From: Sabellastarte sp. h YS-2021 | Lineage: Eukaryota > Annelida > Polychaeta > Sabellida > Sabellidae | Assembly: GCA_964017235.1 (NCBI GenBank) | Contig: OZ024927.1 | Span: 21,285,160 to 21,349,159, forward strand | DNA: 64,000 nucleotides | Direction of reading: 5' to 3' | In this document: one piece after another, positions 35,701 through 43,464 of the stretch | How the letters are laid out: every line of letters starts with the position of its first letter | How positions within the stretch are numbered: the stretch's first letter is position 1 | Program-made: the position numbers and the translations under genes | The notes under the pieces: generated by a model | Told to the model about the DNA's origin: nothing | What the model saw: only the letters and a program-made list of their open reading frames with translations | Database searches by the model: none

Positions 35701-36983
35701 TCATAGGAAAAGTATTATAACAGTGCTTCTGTTCGTTGAAAGCCACAAAAATCCACAGGAACAACTTAAAACAATGTTACTGAAACTTGATTATATTTTT
35801 AAAATGAATTCCTTTCCTTTGATGCTGACAACACTTCTTCAGATATTTTGGCAAACATACAACTTACCTTCCTCAACTTTAAGGACAACAGTAATGTAGC
35901 TTAATATTATATTATATGAAAATCGTATCTGTAACTAAAATGATACAACTATAGAAGATAAATTAACCATATTTGAGCAAGATGTTGGATCTCAAACAGT
36001 TGTACATCTTTTTGAAATATTTTAGACACTGCATTACCCATACATGCTATATATCATTGGAAATACAATGAAATAGCTCCGCTGCTGGATTTTATTGTTT
36101 TTATTTTTTGTTTATTTATTTCTTTTTACTTAGTTTCCCATGCTTTACATTTTACAGGTATCTTATCAAGTATCCAATAAACTACAATAAAATATCTTCA
36201 ATATGGGAAAATATCATATTTGTAGCTATAATTGTTTTAGATATGACCATTTAAAGTATGCAATGCCATTTGAAAGATTGAAATTCACGCATGAAGAATA
36301 ATATGGAAAGGTATTTTAAAAGTAAAATGTCTACATATCTACATATTTTCCAAAAATTTTAAAAACTAAACTTGGACCTACAATATATATTATTGAAATG
36401 GTATTTGAACAGATCGAGTTTAATTCTGACAGATTTTATTTCATTAAAAAACATGAAGAAATAATGGAGAAAATATTGTTGAAAGTTTAGCATACAATAT
36501 TTCTTATTTTTATTATATATTTTCGTGAATTTTGTGATAAAACACTGCAGTTTTCCGACTTTTAGTAAGAACCGTCGAACCCACCGTAACGTCGAATCCA
36601 CCGGACATAGCGATATTCTAAATTAGAAATATTAATCACAACATGGGCGTTACTGGTAGGTTGCCATGATTATCGGTATTTGGGATCCAAAATATTTTCT
36701 TGTAAAACATGTTAAAATAACCGACAATTCCAGCGCTTCTTTCAACCACACTAAATAAAACAAGAAGTCCTTAAGGTGTCCGAATTTCTGAACCTGTCAA
36801 AGAAAATTGCAACTAAATACGTGAAAACAATAGAAGAGCGAATCAGAATTTCATAAACCGAATTATATAAATGTATGAATACTTTGATTTTCCAACAGCA
36901 CTGTCACCAAGACATATTATTTTGACTTTGAGCTCATTATCTTCAGTTTTTTGGTCGTAGTCGGGTAACGTAGGATCCGCCAT
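11681..36983 (-). CDS. RABL2: RABL2 Rab-like small GTPase, complete, 8 coding exons
   Basis: Minus-strand exons: 36883-36983, 27273-27302, 24156-24235, 20322-20401, 19203-19314, 18603-18700, 15090-15173, 11681-11746. All introns have GT..AG borders and the phases agree, giving 651 bp (216 aa plus TGA). Ras-fold motifs: P-loop GDSAVGKS (about 27-34), switch I QLSTYALTLF, switch II WDTAGQERF, G4 NKID and G5 VSASDGTNV. RABL2-specific phrases HPSYYHQAHAC and ELRNFRPEVPC, and the absence of a C-terminal prenylation cysteine (it ends EEGES), identify the family, which is normally about 228 aa in human. RABL2 acts at the ciliary base and on intraflagellar transport. Start chosen at the only ATG giving the conserved N terminus (MADPTLPDYD). 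Introns total about 24.6 kb and are packed with mobile DNA. Function is inferred from homology. Confidence 0.93.
12394..13350. repeat. RABL2 intron 7: Helitron-like end and C-run
   Basis: CTAG at 12394 followed by tttctgctaacaaaaac resembles the CTAG-plus-hairpin end of H1, suggesting another copy of that family whose other end is unclear. A 20-base C-run (13210-13229) is embedded near ctcacttccccatctcacc. No gene. Confidence 0.4.
13351..15060. repeat. Dispersed-repeat tail with ~135-bp internal subrepeats
   Basis: 13560-13890 matches the conserved tail seen at 6.6-6.9 kb and 23.7-24.0 kb. Beyond it, phrases such as aaggtggccataac / aaggtgaccataaaataagaat recur several times between 13.97 and 14.45 kb with a spacing of roughly 130-140 bases, and the 14.60-14.98 kb part resembles 6.95-7.30 kb. 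All within intron 7 of RABL2; no coding potential. Confidence 0.55.
15090..15173 (-). CDS. RABL2: RABL2 exon 7 (C-terminal helix)
   Basis: Acceptor tttcag|TGTTTC and donor TTAGAG|GTACTG. It encodes 28 residues, CFRDAIKAAVAYKQNS then TDIMDQILEELE, aligning with LFNDAIRLAVSYKQNS of human RABL2. Confidence 0.93.
15224..15363 (-). mobile_element. tRNA-derived SINE fragment
   Basis: On the minus strand a tRNA-like head reads ccacagtggtctagtggtca (box A-like) and later gcgcttcgactcccac (box B-like), followed by a non-tRNA body ending in aacgagatgtaaagcccc. It lies in RABL2 intron 6, about 50 bp upstream of exon 7. No clear target duplication. Confidence 0.55.
16655..16862 (-). mobile_element. 5'-truncated tRNA-derived SINE with 13-bp target duplication
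   Basis: The element is bounded by exact direct repeats cacatgtaattga at 16642-16654 and 16863-16875. Its body matches the SINE at 40407-40642 (gatcgaaccccgg box B complement; acttttacgtc tail). The tRNA head end is missing, so this copy was truncated at integration. It lies in RABL2 intron 6. Confidence 0.85.
17390..18375. repeat. ~145-bp tandem array with terminal hairpin
   Basis: The anchor gacaagatttt recurs at 17462, 17608, 17747, ~17891 (variant), 18005 and 18151 (mostly 139-146 apart, one 114). Units carry caaggtcactatggcaagg, cacaccatgatgttgcacac and tatcaacttcctacacctta. The array ends in a perfect palindrome CAGCCCTTAAGGGCTG (near 18349), followed by tggggtaa, reminiscent of Helitron-like 3' ends. 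The unit is dense in AGGTCA half-sites. Open frames across it are by-products of the repeat. Located in RABL2 intron 6. Confidence 0.75.
18603..18700 (-). CDS. RABL2: RABL2 exon 6 (G5 motif)
   Basis: Acceptor attacag|TGGATAC and donor GTAAAG|GTAAGAG. It encodes DTSVTSKAFNFPKKHK and FYYVSASDGTNVVK, closely matching vertebrate RABL2. Confidence 0.95.
18939..18964. repeat. 26-base C homopolymer
   Basis: Uninterrupted C-run in RABL2 intron 5, 240 bp from exon 5. Length in such tracts is often unreliable in assemblies. Confidence 0.9.
19203..19314 (-). CDS. RABL2: RABL2 exon 5 (G4 motif)
   Basis: Acceptor tttcag|GTATTTG and donor GACG|GTAAGT. It encodes VFDVTRKVTYKNLS, ELRNFRPEVPCLC and AANKID, the guanine-specificity motif. 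Confidence 0.94.
20322..20401 (-). CDS. RABL2: RABL2 exon 4 (switch II)
   Basis: Acceptor tctgtag|ACTTCTGG and donor ATTTTG|GTGAGT. It encodes the DTAGQERF switch II motif with the catalytic Gln present, then NNMHPSYYHQAHACIL. Confidence 0.94.
21163..22577. mobile_element. 147-bp-repeat element (H2 family) nested in H3
   Basis: Units match the 29.6-32.1 kb array (ttgaccttgaaggaggggtc, cccatgatttcctat, accaataataagcgagtta), and the right flank shares ctgtggcggccatcttgtt and the terminal gtggatacaa of H2. The left terminus (CTAG plus hairpin) is absent: the junction at about 21162 joins a 155-bp unit straight to a 147-bp unit. The right end at 22577 returns to the 155-bp array. Confidence 0.7.
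21539..22184. mobile_element. hAT-like non-autonomous element, 646 bp, 8-bp TSD
   Basis: Exact 8-bp direct repeats ctgtttac flank the element (21531-21538 and 22185-22192). Its ends are TAGTGCTGTC and, inverted, GACAGCACTA (10-bp perfect TIR, then imperfect ACTCGC). Excision restores the 147-bp repeat consensus (gttta ccatcccaaacctc). An 8-bp target duplication and a TAGTGCTG terminus are hallmarks of hAT elements. There is no ORF of significance. Confidence 0.9.
24156..24235 (-). CDS. RABL2: RABL2 exon 3 (switch I)
   Basis: Acceptor ttcag|TCAGCC and donor GTAG|GTAGGT. It encodes QPQQLSTYALTLF followed by KYKTDINDTTVHV, including the switch I threonine. Phase completes the Tyr codon from exon 2 and leaves a G for Asp in exon 4. 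Confidence 0.92.
24762..25279. mobile_element. hAT-like non-autonomous element, 518 bp, 8-bp TSD
   Basis: Exact direct repeats ctaactgt occur at 24754-24761 and 25280-25287. Ends are TAGTGCTGGGACGATG and, inverted, TAGTGCTGGGAGATCGCC (shared 11-bp TAGTGCTGGGA). Sharing TAGTGCTG with the 21539 element suggests related hAT families. It sits 16 bp beyond the stop codon of the Ulp1-like frame, inside the G-run element. Its longest open frame (68 codons) looks meaningless. Confidence 0.9.
25296..25700 (-). pseudogene. Ulp1/C48-like cysteine protease C-terminal fragment
   Basis: The minus strand reads GHVNVYDSL (catalytic His/Asp region), a short duplicated stretch containing a TAG stop, VYDSLGTVVMSEV and then QKQSNGSDCGVYAIAF, with the Gln and Cys of the Ulp1/SENP catalytic site. 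Downstream is a Cys/His cluster CLCRQPN...CKKCSKKTHIACL...CDQC, resembling a small zinc finger, and a stop at 25296. Such Ulp1-plus-zinc-finger proteins are frequent in transposons of invertebrates. A roughly 15-bp tandem repeat (gtttatgacagtct) near 25660 creates the stop, so the fragment is broken, and its N-terminal part is absent. Confidence 0.72.
26076..27272. other. RABL2 intron 2 remainder, no feature seen
   Basis: AT-rich intronic sequence between the G-run element and micro-exon 2; no repeat family or coding signal was recognised. Confidence 0.5.
27273..27302 (-). CDS. RABL2: RABL2 exon 2, 30-bp micro-exon
   Basis: Acceptor tttttcag|ATTGGTGG and donor GGATA|GTATCC. It encodes LVERFLMDG plus split codons on both sides. 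Human RABL2 has LMERFLMDGF at this place, so the micro-exon is supported by homology as well as by splice phase. It lies 9.6 kb from exon 1. Confidence 0.9.
27720..28080. repeat. Degenerate H2-like repeat units
   Basis: Two units with ccatgatttctaacaagttg, tgaccttgaagcaggggtca and caataataatggagatac resemble diverged 147-bp units of H2. In RABL2 intron 1. Confidence 0.5.
28181..29324 (+). pseudogene. ZBED-type hAT transposase, internally deleted
   Basis: Plus-strand order: a BED zinc finger (KYFGFTK, CRICRAEYK, TSLINHFTSQH; C-x2-C...H-x4-H) preceded by a TAG where a Trp codon is expected (28178-28180); RRIRLDSLLNQPTLV; then in other frames KLVNNEKNPTVSHFA, the hAT hallmark LDPRFKNL (about 28692) and finally the C-terminal dimerisation block DWWKHRL, ATSVPTEWLF, AGNLINKKRGCLNLENVDKLLFL. 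At least three frame changes and the loss of most of the central catalytic region make this a dead copy. It lies in RABL2 intron 1 in antisense orientation. The close resemblance to ZBED proteins reflects common hAT origin; no domestication is implied. Confidence 0.85.
29571..32121 (-). mobile_element. Helitron-like element H2 with fourteen 147-bp repeats
   Basis: Minus-strand 3' end: stem-loop GCATCGG-TTCT-CCGATGC, then GCTAGGT and CTAG, next base T. Opposite end: perfect stem-loop TATCCACCGG-ATGCTT-CCGGTGGATA (32093-32118), then caa, with T following, i.e. an A|T integration site. The central 147-bp array spans about 29.64-31.76 kb. A GC-rich gcgcggcggcggcg segment and tgcccgtggcggccatcttg lie between the array and the right end. 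No helicase is encoded, so the copy is non-autonomous. The second, nested copy at 21.2-22.6 kb shares the right end. RABL2 intron 1. Confidence 0.72.
29640..31770. repeat. 147-bp x 14 tandem repeat array
   Basis: The gacctt anchor lies at 29692 and 29839, and the last regular one at 31603, which is exactly 13 x 147 after the first, so the array is strictly in register with a diverged unit after it. Because 147 is divisible by three, a 49-codon frame stays open through several units (for example 30866-31585). This is a by-product, not evidence for a protein. Each unit holds ATTTGACCTT and AAGGTCAAAT about 13 bases apart. Confidence 0.93.
32822..33190. mobile_element. Possible hAT-like MITE with TAGGGCAGG ends
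   Basis: Inverted ends TAGGGCAGG (32822-32830) and CCTGCCCTA (33182-33190) bound 369 bp. The flanking octamers ctttttaa and cattctaa agree at 6 of 8 positions, compatible with a decayed 8-bp target duplication. Interior motifs ggtatcccg/gggatacc are also inverted. RABL2 intron 1. Confidence 0.45.
33577..34360. mobile_element. hAT-like element, 784 bp, 8-bp TSD
   Basis: The octamer tttctagc is present at 33569-33576 and 34361-34368. The ends are inverted copies around TTATAAAACTCGGAG. Removing the element joins gtttctagc to catattttaaaaacagaag, which matches the neighbouring repeat at about 33401-33445 (ttttctaccattttacaaacagaag), so the empty site is recognisable. Inside, 34230-34262 forms a stem-loop (tgtccacccc / ggggtggaca), suggesting a further nested insertion. 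Confidence 0.82.
35414..36607. mobile_element. TIR element, 1.19 kb
   Basis: TGTCCGGTGGGTTCGAC (35414-35430) and GTCGAATCCACCGGACA (36591-36607) are inverted with one mismatch in 17. A second, internal gtcgaacccaccg lies at 36573. The interior is very AT-rich without a transposase. No clear target duplication, so class is unassigned. It sits about 275 bp from exon 1 of RABL2. Confidence 0.6.
36883..36983 (-). CDS. RABL2: RABL2 exon 1 (start, P-loop)
   Basis: ATG at 36983 in the context cgaaaATGGCGG. The 33 codons include KVKIICLGDSAVGKS. Donor is AAATCAAA|GTATTC; the exon ends with two bases of a Lys codon completed by exon 2. Confidence 0.93.
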
Positions 36984-39367
36984 TTTCGTCCACACAAAAA
37001 TGTAGACTGGTATATCGTTTTTTCGTCCGACTGGTAAACATATGACAACCAGATTAAATAGTGTTTTCTAAATCTCAAACACTGTTATTCTTGCTAAGTT
37101 TGACTGAATAACACAAATAACTTTTATATCCAAAAATAATAATAAACATCAATTTGATTTAAAGTAAAAAAAAACACACCCGTTTAACACTAAAATACTT
37201 AATATAATACTTAATATAATGACACTTCAAGACTTTTGTACTCGTCACATATGATTCCAGCCTTTCATATTATATCTCAGTACAAATACATTTTTTGACA
37301 CATCAACCAAAATTTCCAATATATAAAATAATGGTGCCTTTTGGAAATATAAACCTGATGATACCAGATTTTTTAGTCAGGGTTCTTTAGATCTATCAGA
37401 TTTGTCAGTGTAAAGCACAGTTATATAATAATAATTAATAATATTAACATTTGTACTGTGTTGTCTACAACTTTCATTTTATGTTTAGTTTAAAGTTTGG
37501 TCAAAACAATGGTATATATAACTTGCCTGCAAAACCATTCCTGGGTTACTTTATGTTTTGCCAGTTAAAATAAATGAAGTGACATACCTTTTTGGGGTTA
37601 TATGCAAATTGCAAGTAAAAGTAAAAGACCCAACAACCTGAAAAAGTAATCATAAAATGGACAAAAAAGCAAGAAAAAGTAACTAAATTCACTGTCACAA
37701 TGTAAAACAAAGCCAAACAAATGCAACATTAGATCCTGTTAGTCGTCCAAGCAACCAGATGTATAATGTTTCATATGAATGCACATTGTTCTTAGCATTC
37801 AATCAGTAAGTGAGAGTTTGTTGCATAATATATCTAAGTCACATATTTGGTCCCTTTTTGTAGTTGTTTCATTGTAAAAGCAATCTGGTATATTATTATA
37901 ATAATCTAAATAAAACCAGAGACAGTTTAGGACTTGTGCCACCTGGAACACATTAAATAAACTTTTCCTGGAAAGTTTACATAATACAAACCATATTTAG
38001 CTTTTTTATCTCCACCACAGAGAATGTGTGTATGTTTTTGTGTGAAACCCGTTCCCAGTTGAAGTACATCACTATAGTGGACAATGTAAAGTGATCTTGC
38101 TTTTCTTAGTACACAGTTCTACATTTTAACAAGTCCCCTGCCTTGCATTTTAACAAAAATTAAGGCTAATACACAAGTTTTAAGCACTCCTACACATAAG
38201 ATCCCATATTGGATGAACAGTCCAAATTTTCTCATGTCATTTCAGGGTAATAAAATAGTTGGGGACGGTGCATTGAAATAACAATGCCACAGTATCCTGT
38301 GGTTTATCTGTTAGGTAGGCTAAATGTTGATAAATATGTATACCAATACCCATTTTCTTTTCTCCAAAATTGACATCATTTAAGAAATAAGAAAGTAGTG
38401 CCCTCTGGGCACTGCTCCAGCTGACATTTCCAACAAGTGCTTATAATGTTAACCCAGGGAAAGGGACATACCAGGTCAATAATCCAGGGTTCTGGGTTTG
38501 CAAAGGTGATAATGGTAAGTGTTTAAACATGATTTGAAGTGGTCAGTTAATAGATCTTATATATGGAGAGGGAATGCCGAAATGATAATGGCTATATAAG
38601 ACTTAAAAAAATGCTTGTGAAATTTATGAACCTTAAATTTGAATGAGAGAATTCTGGGAATCTGCATCAGGTGTATTTAGACAAAGGATACAAATCGACC
38701 ATTTAATGGGGAAATATGAGAATTTATTAAAGTACTAGCTTCATTGTTCTAAACTTAGCTTTTATTTGTTCATGTTTAATCCTTTGGGGCAAGGGTAGCA
38801 ATTTTATTCATGACTAGTCTGATCACTTTTGGTTCAATAATAGATTCACATACATGTGTTTAATAAAAATTGTGGGATGGGTGCACATCAGTAACCAGTT
38901 CCGAGTAGTTTATATCTGAAGTCATCAGTGGTAGACTTAAAGTTTAAAAGGACAATAATTGAGAATCTAAACAATCACAGTATTTCCCCCCTTCTTCCAA
39001 GTTGTGTGTGTATAGAGGGATTATATATCAACAGGGAGATAAAAATCTGTGTAATACACATACAAGAGATTGTTGGATTGTGTTTTTAGGTGTAGTCACT
39101 ATTCAAAACATCTCACTCTATGTTTTCCAATAGATTTCCTTCAAGCTTTTGTTGTTTTCAACAAGAGAGAACTCTGCATCTATTCAGGTGCCTCAGCGAC
39201 ATGATGACTATCAAGTTTGGCAAATATATTGTTTTAACTTCTTGGGTTTGATTCCAGCTGATGACAACATATGTTCGCCATTGGTTGTATGAGCTTTTTG
39301 CAAGGAATAAACAAATCCAGCTTCATTCACTGACAGCTACAGATGCATAACTTTTAGTCCACCTAAT
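36984..39367. other. Upstream of RABL2; no gene seen
   Basis: Immediately upstream of the RABL2 ATG one expects its 5' UTR and promoter, but no motif is decisive. The rest is AT-rich. A stem-loop AGTGCCC-TCT-GGGCACT followed by gctccagctgaca near 38398 matches the H3 left end, so another H3-family end starts there (on the minus strand). Confidence 0.45.

Positions 39368-39398
<31 letters not shown>
39368..39398. repeat. 31-base G homopolymer
   Basis: Uninterrupted G-run following gtccacctaat. Length is probably polymorphic and assembly-sensitive. Confidence 0.9.
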
Positions 39399-39399
<1 letters not shown>

Positions 39400-40394
39400 T
39401 GCACAGACTGAATTAAAATAAATTGTTTGAACAAATCTGCAGAGAGGCCATCTCTCAGGCTTTTAGTGGGTATTTTCTGTCGGACACAATTTCTGTGTGC
39501 AACAATTATTATGAAACATATTTGGCATCATTATCTCTTCCAAAGAGATATTATTTTCATGACCATTTGTTTTTCTGTGAGTTCCTCAGTTTGTTTGTTT
39601 GTTTGTTAGCAGTATTACTGGTTGGATCTTCCAGAAAAAATCAGAAGATAGGTGTTGGTCCAAGTGAAATCCGATTACATGGTGGTCTGGATCACCCTCT
39701 GGAAAAAAAAATTCCCAAATTACTTATTATATGCCTTGGGGGAGGTATGCGCTGTCTGAGTGCTCTAGTTTTATTTGCAGTCATAATTTTAACCCTTTTT
39801 CAAATTATTAAATTGATTTCATCCTCTTTGTATGCATAAATGTCAGTGGAGAGAATAAACATTATAAAATATTGTGATTAGATATCAACAGAATGGCAGT
39901 ATACTTAGAATTTTGGATCTATTTTATTTCTAAATAAATGTACGTTTTTGTCCTACAAAGATGGAAGTAAGTCACCGTAAATGCACCTTACAATTGGTTT
40001 AATTTCTGATGAGAAGATATCATTATGTCTTTTTATTAGAATATTCTAATTCTTTATTATTTTTATTTGACTTTTATAGTGCTTTATTCTCTTTATGAAG
40101 GAGAATGCCAAGAGATGATTGACTAAGGTGGGGTATGCCTTGGTATATAGGTAGAATTTGAGCTACTTTCTGAATGCGTCTATCAAGGGGATGCATGAAT
40201 CTTGTCACGGAGGAGCATTCCAAACAGTGGAAGCTTCAAAAGCAAAGATATTATAACATAGTCACATATGTTATAGGATCTTTAATTATAACAATGTTAA
40301 GACAGAACGAAAAGCCAGTCTATAGGGATCTTTAATTTAGAGAATCTTTGATTGTATGCACATGTAGAAATCAGCAATTAAACAGTTTATTCAG
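39399..40394. other. Non-coding DNA between G-run and SINE
   Basis: A 138-codon open frame (39423-39839) is present but hydrophobic-rich and matches nothing I recognise. The embedded gggggaggtatgcgctgtct...gagtgctctagtt phrase looks like widespread repeat DNA. I see no supported gene. Confidence 0.4.
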
Positions 40395-40406
40395 TAACCT
40401 TATACA

Positions 40407-40642
40407 TTTATTTATTTATTTGGGGTTTTACGTCACTTTCAACACTGTACAGGTCATGTCACGACGGGTAGTTAGAAGGGCAGAGGAAACCAGTACATAC
40501 AGTTCGTCAGGGTTCTGTACTGTAAACTGCCGACCAACGGCAAACAACTACCAGCTTTCCCACTTGAGGCCGTGCCGGGAATCGAACCCCAGACTCAGAG
40601 ATGGGAGGTGAGGGTGTTACCACTCTGCCACTGTGGCCCCCA
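40407..40642 (-). mobile_element. Full-length tRNA-derived SINE, 12-bp TSD
   Basis: Exact duplications taaccttataca occur at 40395-40406 and 40643-40654. On the minus strand the head reads gggggccacagtggcagagt then ggtaacac (box A region) and tggggttcgattcccggc (box B), followed by the body and a tail (acgtaaaaccccaaataaat). It is the same family as 16655-16862 but keeps its tRNA head. Confidence 0.88.
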
Positions 40643-40654
40643 TAACCTTATACA

Positions 40655-41310
40655 GTAAGACTAGATATTCCTCAACTTTCAGAGATAATAGCTAGATGCA
40701 ATTCCTTACAGAAAATGCTCACAGGTAAACTTTGACCTGTGATAGTAATTAAGGTCTTACCAAGAGTTACAGTGTCAACTGACTGACAGTCTGCATAAAT
40801 AATTAAAGAATAGGGGAATATTTGTTTTGATAAGTTACTTGGAAGGTGAATTAAAGATGGCTAGATTATGGCAGTTTTAATAGCATACCTTTGTATATCA
40901 TTTCAGAGTACCACATTCTGTTTCATTTGAACAACAAATTACTGATAATTACATTTAGCTGAAGTCATGGTGTACATTTCATGGGCTAAAATGATAGGAT
41001 TAATTAGTCAGTTTCCTTGTTCAAACTTATTTGTATATCGTTTGTACAATAAATAGTTATTTGGTGATTTCAACACAAAAATCAAGTTACAGATCTGTCT
41101 AAACAAGTGATCCAGTGACCAATAAGAAATCGGTTCACATCTCTTAAGTTGGCATGAATCTTATATTATTGTCCATTAAATAGAATTTCAAATACAATAA
41201 AGCTAACTATGTGAAAAGTAAGTGTACCTTGCATATTTATCTGACATATCCCATGATTTGCATAATTTAAAGTATTTTACTGAATTTTCGACAATTTTCA
41301 GTTAAAACGA
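40655..41310. other. Non-coding, no feature seen
   Basis: AT-rich sequence with a weak gtgtcaactgactgacag motif near 40771 recalling H3 ends. No gene. Confidence 0.4.
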
Positions 41311-41665
41311 GGGTGTTAAAAGTAGGTGAAAAACATTTTTGAACAAAATACTAAAATGCAATAGTTTTCAGGTTACAACTGATTGACTCAACAGTGAGAA
41401 CCTACAAGTAGCTATTGCTCAGCTATGCCATGAGCTACAGGTCTACAATTTCACTATGTAATAGCTGACCCATAAGTAGGCAAATAACATATTTAAACAA
41501 AATTTTCTAAATGCAATAGTTTTCAAGTTACAACTGATTTACTCAACAGTGAGAACCTCAAAGTAGCTTTTGCTCAGCTTTGCAATGAGCTACATGTCTG
41601 TGCAATTTTACTGTGTTATAGCTGACGAAAAAATAGGTGAATAACATAAACAAAATACTGTAAAT
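41311..41665. repeat. ~155-bp repeat units, left of DIRS 2
   Basis: Two units with gattgactcaacagtgagaa and gatttactcaacagtgag. The second unit stops at actgtaaat (41665) and resumes as gcaatagttttcaag at 47378, marking the insertion point of DIRS 2. Confidence 0.88.
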
Positions 41666-41917
41666 TTGAAAATTTTAATTAGTTAAATGTAGCTTTTATA
41701 AGCTACAAGCTTACCATGTGGGACTGAATGCTAACTCGGGGGGCCGCAGGACTCCAGTCAACGACCAAGAAAAATGGACGTTTGGATTTGGCTGAGTCCA
41801 TGGTTTAGTATGTACCATAGCAGTGTCGTTTGGTAATTAATCCTTCTTCTCTCATGGTACATTTAGCCCATACCCCCTCAGCTGAAATACAGCGGGGAGG
41901 CAGGGTGTGACTTTCTT

Positions 41918-42018
41918 CAGTCCCACATGGTAAGCTTGTGGCTTATAAAAGCTACATTTAAGTTATTAAAATTTTCAATTTTATTGTGCTACAATAGCTT
42001 ACCATGTGGGACTGAATG
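41918..42018. repeat. DIRS 2 internal complementary region
   Basis: cagtcccacatggtaagctt... up to ttttcaa is the near-complement of the left terminus (41666-41726), directly followed by ttttattgtgctacaatagc..., the complement of the right terminus. This junction is used to complete the circular intermediate in the DIRS model. Confidence 0.82.
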
Positions 42019-42276
42019 TTGAACTCAAGCGCCCGGTGGCGGGATTACAGCTGAGACTGGAAGAATGTTATCCATTTTTCTTAAATTTAGAATTAAAAAA
42101 ATATGTCAAAATATTGCCACATTACCAGTCTAAGTCCCAGTTACAGAGCCCCAGTTCTAAAGTCGGGTCTGTAAATAGCCGATAACCGTAATTTAATGAA
42201 TGACAGTGTGGGTACTGTCTGAATGTTTGAGAGAAGAGAGTGCAGCCATGCTCAGTCAAGATAAACAATAAATACA

Positions 42277-43464
42277 TTATACAGTTAAATATCTAAGAGA
42301 CCTTACCATAAACATCTGGAGAGGTAACCAATACCTAGACCCTGGGATAGACTCCTGAAGACTTGGCTGCAGCGGGTGTGCCCCCTTCTTTTCTTCCCGA
42401 AGATGAGGATGCTGAGGGGAAGGGTCTAGGACTTGTTGTGCCGCTACTACGGGTCCCGGATACATATTGTTGTCGTTGTCTGATGAAGTAAGGTCTTTCA
42501 GGTAAAAATTTGTAAATGTGTTGTGAGCTTTCCAGTGACAGGCTTGCATGATTTGGTCCACTGATACCCCACCGTAAAAGGCCTTAGAGATCGCAAAGGC
42601 CCTAATGTCATGTGCTTTGACTTGGACCAGGTCCCAGGTTTGTTGGTCTGCTTGTTGATAACAAAGTAGGATAGTTTGTTTTAGCCAGGAAGAGAGTGTA
42701 GCGGGTCTGATGTCTGAGGTATGTCCTTTCTTAAAGGAGATAAAAAGAAGGGATTGAGACCCTCTTAGGTTTTTGGTTCCATCCAAATAGTACCTCAGGG
42801 CCCGTACCGGACACAAGGTCCTGTCTTTTTTGAATTGTCTATCTACAATGGTAGTTAGAGCAGGAATAGTCACCGGAGACACACTTTGAGAACCTTCTCT
42901 TGCTAGTTGGTTTTTGGCTATGAAATCTGAAGAGGGGAACAAGGCAACCTTTTCCCATTGGCCTAGATACTTAGATACTTTGTTTGCAACCTAGGCCAAA
43001 GCTAGGAAGAAAGTAGTTTTGAGAGTAAGATGTTTGAGGTCTGTATTTTTCATAGGCTCAAAAGGTGCTTTTGTGAGCTCATTGAGAGCAACAGAAAGGT
43101 TCCATTTGGGAAGATTCCTGGAACTTTTGGGACAATCCCTGTGAAAACTGGTGAGTAACCTGTTAAGGTCTGAACTTTGAGAGATATGGAGCCTCGTTGG
43201 GCCCGGGGTGTCAACAATGGGCGTCCTATAACGATCAATGGTCAAAGGGCGCCTGTTTAGATCTTGGTACAGGTACATAAAGAAGTCTGAGACTTGTTTT
43301 ACATAGGGAGTGGAGAAATCCACCAAATTTTCTCTGCACCATCTTTCAAATAGGGCCCACTTTGACTTGTAGATGGTCCTTGTTGACGATCTCTGAGGGG
43401 CAGCAATTCTCTCTGCCAACTCTATAGAGAAGCCTTGTTCTTGGAGCTGTCCACTCCTAGACAC
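42277..43464 (-). pseudogene. DIRS 2 tyrosine recombinase, broken
   Basis: The N-terminal SAM-like part (RTIYKSKWALFERWC, LTIDRYRTPI) is at 42991-43464 and the catalytic part at 42277-42942. Visible catalytic signatures are HDIR (His-x-x-Arg), HWKAHNTF and the nucleophile region NFYLKDL. Between the halves a TAG follows FLALA, and the following ANKVSK stands where DIRS recombinases normally have KRVSE, so the box I arginine appears changed to lysine. Both lesions predict an inactive enzyme. The stop lies near 42988-42990. Confidence 0.85.

Noticed and set aside
39423-39839. 138-codon hydrophobic open frame
   Set aside because: No recognisable domain, embedded repeat-like phrases, no splice or context support.
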